Origin: Hemileia vastatrix
Lineage: Eukaryota > Basidiomycota > Pucciniomycetes > Pucciniales > Zaghouaniaceae
DNA: 64,000 nucleotides
Assembly (NCBI GenBank): GCA_030280995.1
Contig: JASXTE010000005.1
Location: forward strand, 20,416,501 to 20,480,500
Reading direction: 5' to 3'
A program made the translations under genes and the position numbers. The notes below the pieces were generated by a model. The model was not told where the DNA came from and did no database searches. It saw only the letters and a list, made by a program, of their open reading frames with translations. Below are positions 22,148 to 32,400 of this stretch, piece after piece. Every line of letters begins with the position of its first letter. Positions within the stretch are counted from its first letter, which is position 1.

Positions 22148-22165
22148 CTGATGGTCTTGTTTTAG

Positions 22166-22507
22166 AATTCAGACGTCATCATCAAAGTCCCTACGACGGA
22201 GGCTTCAAATTTGGAAGCGACCCTTGTGGAACCCACTGCTGTGGAAGTGGCAGTGTCGGTTGAAGATAGATTACCGGCAGTTACCTCGAGGGAGGAACAC
22301 AAAGAAACCCTTGATCAGGTATGGTCAAAGAATCCTTGTCAGGCTTGACGAGTGAGATTCATTGAAGACTTGAGCGGCGAAATAAATAAGATTGTCGATG
22401 CCGCTTCCTTCGACGTAGCCGAGGAGCTACTGGAACTTGGAGAATTGATTCTGGTAGGAGAGGGGGAGAATTTTGAAAAATGTAGAAAGGAGATAAGGAA
22501 AATTTAG
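22166..22507 (+). pseudogene. Antisense gene of element C, exon 2
   Basis: Follows the 3' splice site TTGTTTTAG (22157-22165) and continues in phase 0 from exon 1 across A1. Encodes a Val/Glu/Thr-rich stretch (KVPTTEASNLEATLVEP), then LDQVWSKNPCQ (LDQLWSNKPFQ in F), a TGA, and in the same frame a helical acidic end (INKIVDAASFDVAEELLELG, ENFEKCRKEIRK) to TAG at 22505-22507. The TGA precedes a CGA and may itself be a decayed CGA. The F copy is interrupted at nearly the same place, so this could be the true stop or convergent decay. Confidence 0.65.
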
Positions 22508-23496
22508 GAGAAGATGAAGGGATTGGTTTTGGAGAAGATAAAAGAGAAAATTTAAAATGAAAAAAGAGTAAAGAAAGAAAAGAAAGTACAAATAATTTGT
22601 ATTTATTTTATTTTGTTGTTTTATTTAAAAATTATAATATTTTATATATTTTTTTTATAAGATTTTGAGAGAAAAAGGAAAAGACAGAAAAAGATTTAAA
22701 TAGAATTTTGTTTTAAAATTTTGAAAGAAGAATTTTAAATGAGAGAGGAAAAGAAAGAATATTTGATTGAAGGAGTTTTAGTTTTAAAGTTCGAAAAGAA
22801 AAAGAATTAAGTAAGAAGAGAGAAATAAAGAAGAAAGAAATAGTTGATTGAAATAATTTTGTTGTAAAATAAAATTTAATAAAAAGAAATAATTTGTTAT
22901 TTATGAAAGTTTGTTAATTGAAGATTTGAGGAATTTCAGTTATTTTTAAAAAAAAGAAAAGAAAGAAAAGAAAAGAAGAAATATAAATTTAAAGAATTTT
23001 GAAAGAAAAAGTAATTTATTTGAAGAATTTAAAAGAGAGATTTAGAGGTTGAAGTGAAGTTCTAGAAGATGGTCGTGTTGCCTTTGTGAAAAGTTTTGAT
23101 AGTTTGAGGAAAAGAAAATTTTAAAGAAAGAATATATATAGAAAATTGAGAAGGAAAAAAGAAAAAAAAGAAGTAAAAAATTTTTTTTAAAGAAAAAGAT
23201 TTTAAAATTATTTGTTTTATTTTATTTTATTTTAATTTAATTTTATTTTATTTTATATTTTTTTATTTATTTTAATTTAATTTGATTTTTTTTTTAATTT
23301 GAATTTTGATGTCATTTCATTTTAATTTTAATTTATTTATTTTAAAGAAGGTTGAAAAATTTTGAAAAGAAAAAGAATAAAGAAGAAAACAAATTTAAGG
23401 AATTTTTTAGAAGTAAAGATGTTTTAGATTTTAAGAAGAAGAAAAGAAAAGGAGAAGAAAGAAATAAAAAAGTGAAAGGAAAAATAAAAGAGAGTT
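22508..23496. other. Low-complexity A/G-rich and T-rich tract of element C
   Basis: Lies between the converging 3' ends of the antisense gene and C pol. The plus strand is strongly purine-rich (many GAAAAGAAAG-type words), with T/A-rich runs at ~23200-23330 (TTTTATTTTAT repeats). No gene is seen. It may act as a shared 3' untranslated or terminator region, but nothing specific supports that. Confidence 0.7.
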
Positions 23497-26458
23497 TTAA
23501 GGTTTTGGTTTTAAAGGATATTTAAGATGAAAGGATTTAAGGAGTTCAGGGGCGTTAGAAACATTGATTGCTGGTTCCCAGGATGTTTTCTCTGAGTCAT
23601 TGAGGAAGCCTTCCCATTCCACAAGGTATTGAAGTTTCCCCTTGCGCATTCTTGAATCAAGGATATGGCTTACTTCCCACTCTAGATGGTCTTCTACTTC
23701 AACCGGTTCCGGAGGAGGTTGGTTCTTGCCTGGGTATGTTTCTTGAGCCAGTTCCAGGAGAGATACGTGGAAAACAGGGTGAATAGCCTGCCGTTTAGGA
23801 GGTAGCTTGAGTTGAAATGCAGTTTTAGAGACTTCAGAGTTGATTTCGAATGGTCCTAAGCGCTTCTCAGCCAGTTTCTTTGATGGTTGAGTCATTCAAA
23901 TGTTTCGTGCGTTGAGCCATACTTTGTGGCCTGGTTTAAATGAAGGAGCAGTTTGTCGATGTTTGTCGGCCTTTCCCTTGTACCTTTGAACCGCTAATTC
24001 CAAATTTGATTTAAGTTCCTCTTGGAGTCATGATATGGTTCGAAGATAATGTTCTGCAGGATGATTAGTTCCTACAAGGATTGAGTTGAATCGAGGATGT
24101 CTTCCATAAACAGTTTCTAAAGGAGATTGATATGTCGAAGAATGAGTCGAGTTATTATAAGCAAATTTGGCCAATGTTAACCATGTGGTCCAATTGTCTT
24201 GTTGGTAACTGACATACATTCAAAGGTATTTTTTGAGGATTTGGTTGACCCTTTCTGTTTGCCCATCAGTTTCAGGATGATAGGCTGTGGAGAGGCTCCT
24301 TGTGATATTGAGTTGTCAACACAGTTGAGTCCAGAATGTGGATACAAACAATGAGCCTCTATCTGAAATAATATTATTGGGTAAGCCGTGTTTGGAAAAT
24401 ACATATTCTAGAAACAATTTTGACAAATCTTCTGCAGTATCAGTAGTAGTGGTTTTAATAAAAATAGACATTTTTGAAAATATATCTACTATTACTAATA
24501 TAGCATCAAAATTATTAGAAAGAGGAAGTTGGGAAATAAAATCAATCAATAAAGATTCCCAAGGTTTAGAGGGAATAGGAAGTGGTTGAAGAAACCCATA
24601 CTTCCGGTGACGGGGAGCCTTATTTCTATTACATTTGTAACAAGATTTTATATAGTCCTTGATTTCCCTGGTCATACCTGGCCAGAAGAAATCCCTCACT
24701 ATTAACTGGTAGGTTTTATCAACCCCAAAATGACCAGCTAATGGAGAATTATGTCGAATATTGAAAATCCATAATTTTATTTCATTGTTGTCGGGTATGA
24801 CTAATCTTCCCTCGAAAACTAATAGACCTGATTCAATACTAAATCTTTTGGCCCCTTGCTTCGAGATTATTTTGTCTTTTAACCCTAAACAATAATTGTC
24901 CTTCGATTGAGATTCGAGGATGTTGGATAGTGGATTTTGAAAAGATTGAATTGTCATTGAATTAAGTTTATGAGTCGTTAACATTGATTCGTTGAAGATT
25001 GATTTCACATTTGCTGGGTTTTTGTCAGTAAATGTGTCCCCTCGCTGTGGGTAAATGTTGTCCCGACGTGACAAGATATCTGGGACAAGGCAGTTCTTAC
25101 CTGGGCGATAGGAAATAGAAAAAGAAATTCAGACAGAAATTCAGCCCACCTGGCTTGACGCCTGGTTAACACTTTGGAAGTCATAAAGTATTTCAAAGCA
25201 TTATGGTCTGTTAAAATTTGAAAAGAATTATCTAAGCTGAGAAGAATAGAGTGCCATTTTTTAAGACAATGAATAATAGCTAAAAGCTCTTTGTCATGAA
25301 TTTCATAATTCAATTCAGCTGCAATGAGTTTGCGTGACTCAAAAGCAACAGGATGAAACAATTTTGTTTCAGGATTTAATTGAGAAATGACCCCTGCGAT
25401 AGCATAATTGCTTGCATCTGTCTCAACTATTTTCAAAGCAGTAGGATCAAAGTGTCAAAGAATTGGAGCTGTGGTGAACGCCCTCTTCAATTCTTTGAAT
25501 TGCTTTGGTGCTGTGGAAGTAAAAACAAGAGGAATATATTTTCTAAGAAGAGAGGTAAGATTGGAAATAGTTTTAGAGTAATCTTTAATAAATCTTCTAT
25601 AGAAATTTGCAAAACCCAAAAATCCCTGGAGGGATTTAACGGATTTGGGCTCAGGCCATTCCAGAACTTTTTGGACTTTTTTGTCGTCCATGACTAAACC
25701 ATCAGTGGATAACGTAAATCCCAAAAAATCAATAGATTTTAGGTGGAATTTGCATTTATTATGCTAGGCGTAGAGACCATGATCTCAAAGTTGATTTAGA
25801 AGCTGTCGAACATGATGAATATGTTCATCTAGTGTCTTTGAGAAAATTAAAATATCATCTAAATAGACAACAACTAATTTTTCGACAACATCTTGAAAGA
25901 TGTCATTGACAAAAGTTTTAAAAGTTGATGGTGCGTTACACAATCCAAAAGGCATAACTAAATATTCAAAACTACAAAATCTAGTGTGCATTGCAGTCAG
26001 TGGTTCATGACCTTCTGCAATGCAAATAAGATTATAAGCGCCTCTAAGATAAATTTTAGAAAAGAAATTAGCACCATTGAAAAGGGTAAGAAGAAATGAC
26101 ATAGGAGGAACAGGATATGCATTCTTTTTAGTGACTGTGTTGAGCTTTCTATAGTCAACACACTACCTAAGTCTACCATCCTTTTTCTTTACAAAAAGAA
26201 AAGGGGAGCCGGTTGGAGATTTACTGGCTCTGATGAAATTTTTGGCTACATTCTCTGCAATGTAGTCTTGAAGAACTTCAGATTCGTCTTTGACATAGAA
26301 TAGACAGGACCTGCCAGAGGTACTGGACCTATTAACTCTATCTGATGGTCGTAGGGTTGATGAGGTGGTAACTTATCGGCCTTAAAGATTAAAAAAACAT
26401 CAAGGAAATCATGATAGAATTCTGGTAGAGTTTTTTTAATGGCTTCAATGTTGATTTA
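23497..26458 (-). pseudogene. Element C pol: RT, RNase H, integrase, chromodomain
   Basis: Minus-strand chromoviral pol. RT: MPFGLCNAPSTFKTFVND and catalytic VVYLDDILIFSKT (near 25850-25950). Connection: FLGFANFYRRFIKDYS. RNase H: ETDASNYAIAGVISQ and ILTDHNALKYF. Integrase: zinc finger HNSPLAGHFG..CYKCNR, core LLIDFISQLP and ISDRGSLFVSTFW. Chromodomain at the C-terminus (WEVSHILDSR, LQYLVEWEGF, TSWEP) at 23497-23720. Stops in reading order: TAA ~26456, TAG ~26166, TGA 25785, TAG ~25764, TGA 25455, 24316, 24220, 24028 and 23896. Each of the six TGA codons sits at an expected arginine, consistent with CGA-to-TGA. The protein is dead; domain order is that of Tf1/sushi-like chromoviruses. Confidence 0.9.
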
Positions 26459-27423
26459 GTCATCCACATCATCTTCAAGAGAATCTGTGGAGGGAAGACC
26501 AGAATTTAGAGAGCATAATTCGATTACTTCAATGCAATTTAAATCCTCTTCAAGTGAATTCATCGAGCTAGAAGGGTTAGCCAATTGCTCATTTAAAGAA
26601 AGATCAGATGCTTGAAAGTCATCTGGCAGAGATTTGTCCTCTAGCAGGACATTGTCAGGTGGGTTGTTTAACTCCCTATTGTCCTGCATTGAAGAATCAG
26701 AAATATAATTAGTACATGGGGTTATCAATCCCCGTGTCCAATCAATTTCAGGATTCCAATGCGTTAAAAAGTCATGGCCAAGAATGGTATTGTCCATCCT
26801 TGGGGCGTCCAAGACTGATAATTCCCACTCAAAGGGGGGAAAGTTTAGAAAGTTGAAAACCCATAAAACTTTCTTACTGACCCAATATTTGGGTTTCCTC
26901 TGATTTGACCAAATAAATTGGAGTTCGATCGATATCTGTAAATGTCAGCTGTAACTTCTTGGCAAAAGATAAACTGAAAAAAGAAATTGAAGCTCCAAAG
27001 TCTATAAGACAACTGAAGGGGATATCCTCCTTAAAAAGAATGAATCTCAAGCGATTTAAGGAAACTCCAGTCCTTAAGACATGCAGGTTCTGTGCACTGG
27101 GAGAGATAAGATAGTTTGCTTTGCACACAAGTAAACTATCTACTAGTTTTTTGACTTCAAACTAGTACCTTCTCTTTCCTTCAATTTTACATAATCTTCC
27201 AGCTTGTGCTTACCCCCACAATACATAAATAACCATTTATCTGCTCGCCTCCTCCTCTCAGCTTCTTTAAGTTCCCCTTTAGGATCCAGTACTTTACTTA
27301 CATTGCCTGGGGTCGAGCTTTTCGGTCGAGGTTTGTCCTTTCCGTTATTAGGTTTGGATTGAGTCGAGGAGGATTTAGTTGTTTGTGGGTGTGAAGAAGG
27401 TCCCGATTTAAAATTTAGGCATT
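26456..27423 (-). pseudogene. Element C gag C-terminus and protease
   Basis: Reading right to left: a basic Ser/Pro-rich linker, a degenerate zinc knuckle (MYCGGKHKLEDYVKLK near 27190-27240; first and last metal ligands lost), then a retropepsin-like domain (CLIDFGASISF near 26990, where DSGA would be expected, so the active-site Ser is Phe). HDFLTHWNPEIDW (near 26750) and an acidic linker follow, leading into RT. Frame changes and stops are scattered. Confidence 0.75.
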
Positions 27424-27436
27424 GAGATTTGTTGGC

Positions 27437-27831
27437 TTATCGATGAAGTTGAAGTTGTCCTTGGTAAATGCTGTCAAGTTCGAGGGTTTGATCCATTAAA
27501 TCTATTAAAGTAGTCATCTTCTGACCATGAAGATTTAACTGATCCAGAATCCTTGAAGGAAGTCCTTTTTTGATATGATACTTAAGAGCAGAATCATTCC
27601 AACCTACTCGAGTTTGAAGCGCTCTGAAGTTCGAGATATATTCAGAGGCTTTCCCATTATCACTCATGCGAAGAAAATCAAGTTCAATTTCTGTGTTGTC
27701 AGTTTCATTAGGGTCACCAAACAACGTGAAGAGTTGGTCTTCAAACTTTTCACAGTTATTAATAAGTAAGTGGGTTTCGGTCAAAGGGAGCATGAGAAGA
27801 TAAGGTTCTAACCATCTTGCTACTTTCCCGG
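27437..27831 (-). pseudogene. Element C gag capsid, 3' segment
   Basis: Capsid-like sequence (VARWLEPYLLMLPL, FEDQLFTLFGD, KASEYISNFRALQTRVGWN, GLPSRILDQLNLHG) typical of sushi-type gag. It begins exactly at the left end of element B; the preceding gag part is at 41271-41787, and the CCGG target joins the two in frame. The stop at 27437 probably replaces another codon, as gag continues beyond it. Confidence 0.85.
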
Positions 27832-29016
27832 TATGGTAAGGTAAACTCTTACAGTCGCCTTGCTGTAAGCAGAATCCGGAGGAGATATATGGATTTAGCT
27901 GAAAACCCCGTCCTTCCAATAAAAAATAACAAAATGGGAATTCTAAATCACTAAGCTAACCAGTCTACTTGGATCTGATTGATAAAAAATAATGAAACTC
28001 TAAAATATTTAACGCTTATTGAGATTTAAAGAAAGTGGCTGTTGATAAAAGAAATACTGATAACAACAATTAAGGTGTACCAGTGAAAGATCTGTAAAGA
28101 TTGACTTTTATGTTTTTATAATAATTTGAATTTTTATGAGACAGCAATAATCAAGTCCCAGCGATGAAGACCTTTCTAAAGATACCCTGTATGAAGTGTG
28201 ATTTTAATTTTTGAGTAGTATTTCTAAAATGTTAAATAAAAAAAAATATAAAGTTATAAGGGTATTACAAATTTATTTAATTTGTTGAGTAATAAAAAAA
28301 ATGAGACCGTGGTGGTCAATGATTAAGCTGTATGATGTGTCCCCCGCTCTCAATTTCGAGTTTGAGAAGCGCTTAAGTATTCCTAGTCACGTGCCTAAGT
28401 TTTCCCCTCCGGAGCTCTTCCAGAGTCAATCCAGAGCCCGTACGGAGTCCGTACGGAGTCAAAGCGGAGTCCGTACGGAGTCCGTACGGAGTCAAAGCGG
28501 AGTCCGTACGGAGTCGAAACGGAGTCCGTACGGAGTCTGTCCGGACTTCCGGACTCAATTTAGAACCTTAAAACCATAATAAAAAATCTAAAAAAATTAC
28601 ACATAATAGAGCTACTTCTCCTTTACATACCAAACTAATTTTCGTAGTCTGCGCAGCTCTAATTACCCCGTGAAAATTCATCAAAATTAAGTAATTTTTG
28701 AAAACGTAAATATTTCTATAAAACTTTAAAATTCATTTAAAAATATAAAAAAAATAGTAAAAATTCTGGGAAAATTTCCTAAGGTTCTTGAGTGACTTGA
28801 CTTGATACTTATAAATTTTTCAGACCGTAAAAATAAGTTTTCTCTGTAAAATAAATTGTATTTGTGTAGGCATTCGCTCGTGACCAATTTCTTCATATTT
28901 TAAACTCCAATAAATTAAATAAAACCCTTTTTATGAAAAATAATAACGCCAATCTTACATGCCGTAATAACTCCATTTACATATTTAGGTGCCGTACTAA
29001 ACTTTAGGCTACCACA
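27832..29016 (-). repeat. 3' LTR of element B
   Basis: 1185 bp, aligning with 40147-41266. It is longer by 65 bp because of extra copies of a CGG/CCG-rich 33-bp unit (28437-28545). On the element strand it starts TGTGGTAGCC. Confidence 0.93.
28437..28545. repeat. CpG-rich tandem array of CGG/CCG triplets in the B LTR
   Basis: Built from an 11-bp theme (GTACGGAGTCC) with a 33-bp higher-order unit. CCGTACGG occurs six times here but twice in the 5' LTR (40745-40800). The array offers CCG-N2-CGG (everted) and CGG-N3-CCG (inverted) arrangements of the triplets recognised by fungal Zn2Cys6 proteins. It stands out in very AT-rich, CpG-poor DNA. It lies in the LTR half nearer the 5' end of the transcript. 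Confidence 0.8.
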
Positions 29017-29027
29017 TCCTCCCTCCA
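29017..29027 (-). other. Polypurine tract of element B
   Basis: On the element strand TTGGAGGGAGGA abuts the 3' LTR (plus-strand TCCTCCCTCCAA). It is the expected primer site for plus-strand DNA synthesis. Confidence 0.7.
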
Positions 29028-29139
29028 ATTGAGAATGTCCCCATTCTTAAAACTTTGCATAAGTGGTTGAACACAATATTCATCTTTAACCTTCAACCAC
29101 CATCTTCTTTAATCAACTATAAAATTCATCTTCATCAAT

Positions 29140-29833
29140 ATGTCTTCCAAAGAACTTGTCGCTCCATGTGAACTCTGCGCTCGATACCAGGTACCTTGTT
29201 TAATGTCCAACCCTAATCTTCCTGGCAGAAAAGCTTGCGACTTATGCCGTGTGAAAAAAGTCAAATGCAACCGGCCAATAGTTCCTTCTAAAACAAACGT
29301 ATATTTAGGACCAGCAGCTCTCCCTGATCCCTCAACTTCTAAAAAGCGATCCAAAATTCCTGTCTTCTTAAAACGAATAAGATCAAAAACAGCTTCAAAA
29401 GTTCAATCTTCATCAACGGATCCCGGCCTAATTTTGCCTTCACAAGATCCTAATCCTATAACGCCAGTACCCCCAACTAACTTTGCTGAGACTATGTTTC
29501 CTGGCTCTAAATGTAAGACCCTATTTATCTTACTAAAAAAAAACTTTTCATCAAAATTGACTAAACCTATGACTTAATAACATATTTGAACTTCTAGCTG
29601 TCGAAATAACCAACACTGATGATGTTGGTAGAGTGAAGACGGACTATATCAATCATTACCCAAATTTTCATCGCTATCTTTTTCTTGACTTTACTAATGA
29701 GTTGAAACGAAAAATGCTGGCCTATTTTCAAGAAACTCCAGCTAATAACCATGAAGACCTCATGAAAAGAAGAATTTTAATGCAAAGCTTTGATAATGAT
29801 GTTGAACAATTTCAAAGAAATTATCTTTTCTAA
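29140..29833 (+). CDS. Element B antisense gene 1: Zn2Cys6-type protein, 202 aa, two exons
   Basis: Exons 29140-29512 and 29598-29833 with an 85-nt intron (GTAAGA..TTCTAG, phase 1); splicing gives 202 codons with no stop. Residues 10-43 are a C6 cluster, C10-X2-C13-X6-C20-X12-C33-X2-C36-X6-C43, with the segment KACDLCRVKKVKC closely resembling GAL4-type Zn(II)2Cys6 domains. A basic Ser/Lys-rich stretch follows (KKRSKIPVFLKRIRSK), then a helical C-terminus (ELKRKMLAYFQETP..FQRN). It is encoded opposite to gag-pol, between pol and the 3' LTR. A DNA-binding regulator is inferred from the cluster; the target is unknown, but the CGG/CCG array in the LTR is an obvious candidate. The lack of the usual fungal middle-homology region and the small size set it apart from host regulators. 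Confidence 0.75.
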
Positions 29834-30438
29834 CAGTATAACTTGATAAAATTTTGTTTTTGCTTGGTCTTCTTAAACTTTCAACATAAATGATGTTTTC
29901 TTTCTTCTCTGGCCTGATTTAACATAAAATAAAATAATATAAATCTTGTGATGATTCCACTACTGAGAGCAAGGTTTGAATCCCTTCAGACTCCCATATA
30001 CCAGTCTTCCTTCTTGTCACAGCATTGAGAGAGTGGATCTTCCTATGAGCCGAATACTCCTGATTCCAACCTCATAGGGCCCCCCACTGAGCCGAATTCT
30101 ATGATTCCAATCTCGCCATAAGGTCCTCCAAGCTTCACACCAAAAAAAAAAAAAAAAAAAAAAAAATGGCCTAACTATGAGGCACTAAAAAAAATCATTC
30201 CCTAAAATCCAACTACCATCCTAACTTCTGATTCCTTCATCACAATTTTCAAACTTTGCTATACAGCAAACCCATAAAATACTTTTGCCAGGCTTCCAAT
30301 AATAATTTTAACTTTAGAACATGTTAAAGCGCCACAAATTTCACCTAATTAACCATTATGCTTTCTTTAGCATCATCACCACCTAAAGTTTTAACCTCCT
30401 AAAGCTATCAGCACCCAATTCCAGAAATAATTGAATAA

Positions 30439-30905
30439 CCAGTTTAGAGTCTTAGGGGACAGTGATAAATTAAAAGATTGAATTGAGTTATCCAAACAAG
30501 ATTGACATTCCAATTTAAAGTCTTGGTAGACCAAACATATAATTGATTGCCAGTTTATGGTCTTGGTGGACCAAAGATTGTTTAAGTGCATAAATATCTT
30601 GATATATTCCTAAGTAAGGCCTAGGCTTGACCAAAGATTGAATAAATTTGATAATCCAGTTTAATGTCATAGTGGACCAAACATTTGATCGACAAGTAAT
30701 CCAGTATAAGGCCATAGTGGTCCAATGAATGTTGAATTATCCTGCAGATATTAATTTTCCAGTTTAAAGTCATAGTGGACTAAACAATGAATGAACTACC
30801 AGTTTAAAGTCATGGTGGACCAAACATTTAATCGATAAGAAATCCAGTTTAAGGTCATGGTGGACCCAGCACATGATAATAGTCCAGTTTAAGGTCTTGG
30901 TGGAC
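30439..30905. repeat. Cluster of about ten copies of a short hairpin motif
   Basis: Between the two antisense genes (29834-31000, otherwise non-coding, with a 27-nt A-run near 30140) the word CCAGTTTAAGGTCATGGTGG and variants recurs at about 30439, 30510, 30550, 30656, 30701, 30759, 30799, 30843 and 30883, with a decayed copy near 30610. The core is AGTTTA, 1-2 bases, GGTC, six bases, GACC: an inverted repeat with a 6-nt loop. Spacing between copies is irregular (40-60 nt or more). See also 33078-33241 and 36932-37110. Confidence 0.85.
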
Positions 30906-31000
30906 CTAACAACTTCTCTATCCTTGAACCCAGATTTTGCCACCAGCTTTCTTCATCCTAGTTTCAAGTTTTCTTCTTCAAAAAAATATCACCTAACAAG

Positions 31001-32014
31001 ATGAAACCTTCTGACTTCATTGCTTCAGCTGATCAATCTTGCAAATACTGTGCCTTCACCCATAGGGAATGTATCTTCTCTTTTAACTGGCAAAAGCACA
31101 CTTATAACAGGGCCTGTTTATCCTGCTATGAGAAGAAAAGAAAATGTTCTGGCTTGAACTGTGGTTCTTTCCCCATCACTGCTACTAGCTTCGCCACCTT
31201 CTGCAAACCTCTTCCTTCTTCTTCACCTTCTACTCCACCCCCTATTCCATCAACCTCTAAAGATCCCATCCCTTTTTCTCCATCAGCCTATTTAAATCTT
31301 TCTCCATCACCTAATCCTCTGGGTCCTTCTCTCCAATCTAGACTTGCTGCTACTCCCCCAAGAACTCTTGCTGCTCCCAAGGCCATGCTTCAACCTTCTA
31401 ACAATTCTTCTCCTTCTTCCAACATCTTGAAGCACAAAAGGTCCTATAATAGCCAGCAGTCTTCATCTTCTCTTGTATCATCCAAAAGGCCCAGAACATC
31501 TACTTCAAACACCAAATCCAACACCAGTCCTCCTCATCTATCAAAAATAAAAAATCCATTTCTAAACATAAAAAATCCCACTCCAATACCAAGTAAGCCA
31601 TTTATCTATGATCATGATAGTTTTGACACAGGTTAGTTGTCTCTTTTTATTTTCTTAATCTTCAGGTTTTAATTTGCTGATATTTTAATTTGATAAGCGT
31701 CCACCGGTTCTCCAATTTCATATTCTGCTTATGAACTACCAGAACCTAATCCAAGCTTCCCTAGAGTTCCAATTCACCTAGTGTCTGAAAAGCTTTTTGC
31801 TAATTTTAATAACCTTATCGCTTATTTCCAACAATACCCGCCCTCTGATAGATCAGAATCTTGGATGAGAGAGCAACTGTTAAGAGACCTTTTCAAAATA
31901 GCCAACTGGCTTCAACACTATCGTGACCGTGAAATAAGATTCGAATCCCAGGAAATCGATCAAGGTCCTTCTAAATTTTCTAATTTCAATTCTTCAAAAG
32001 ATAACAACCCTTGA
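31001..32014 (+). CDS. Element B antisense gene 2: Zn2Cys6-type protein, 315 aa, two exons
   Basis: Exons 31001-31631 and 31698-32014 with a 66-nt intron (GTTAGT..GATAAG, phase 1, as in gene 1); splicing gives 315 codons with no stop. C6 cluster: C14-X2-C17-X6-C24-X14-C39-X2-C42-X6-C49, with CLSCYEKKRKC at its end. A Ser/Pro/Thr-rich middle (~60-200) contains basic, possibly nuclear-targeting patches (KHKRS, SSKRPRTST). The C-terminus is helical (LIAYFQQYPPSDRSESWMRE), faintly like gene 1 (LAYFQETP). Same orientation and exon plan as gene 1, so probably an old duplicate. Element D has a decayed copy with the same X14 spacing (53678-54476). A DNA-binding regulator is inferred. Confidence 0.72.
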
Positions 32015-32090
32015 TGGTGTTCTTCCTGGTATGTAGCTTTCTTGAATAATGTTTGAAAAATAAAATATAAACATCTAAACTACCTAAAAC

Positions 32091-32248
32091 TAAAATACCT
32101 TTTATTATTTTTTTTCTTATTTTTATTTTTATTTTTTTTTATTTTTATTTTTTATTTATTTTTATTTTTATTTTTTATTTTTTAGTTATTTTATTATTAT
32201 TATTATTTTTTTACCATTTAAAATAAAAGATTTTTTTTTTTTTTTTAA

Positions 32249-32282
<34 letters not shown>

Positions 32283-32400
32283 AAAGATAGTTTTGAAATA
32301 AAAGTTAAAATTTAATTTTTAAAGAAAGATAAACGAATGTGAAAAGAAAAATAAAAAAAGTAATAAAAAAAATTTTTTTTTTTTAAAATAAAATTTTAAA
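32091..32400. repeat. T-rich/A-rich low-complexity tract
   Basis: Long runs of T with TTTTTATTTT units, then A-rich words. It lies downstream of antisense gene 2, facing the 3' end of pol. 32401-33077 is also non-coding, with one hairpin-motif copy at ~32730 and GC-richer islands near 32410 and 32740-32880; no gene is seen. Confidence 0.8.

Noticed and set aside
28301..28579. 92-codon Arg/Ser/Gly-rich frame in the B LTR
   Set aside because: It is the translation of the CGG/CCG array and differs in length between the LTRs only through repeat number.
30439..30905. Repeat cluster considered as a CRISPR-like array
   Set aside because: Eukaryotic context, irregular spacing, diverged repeats, and the same motif dispersed through coding sequence.
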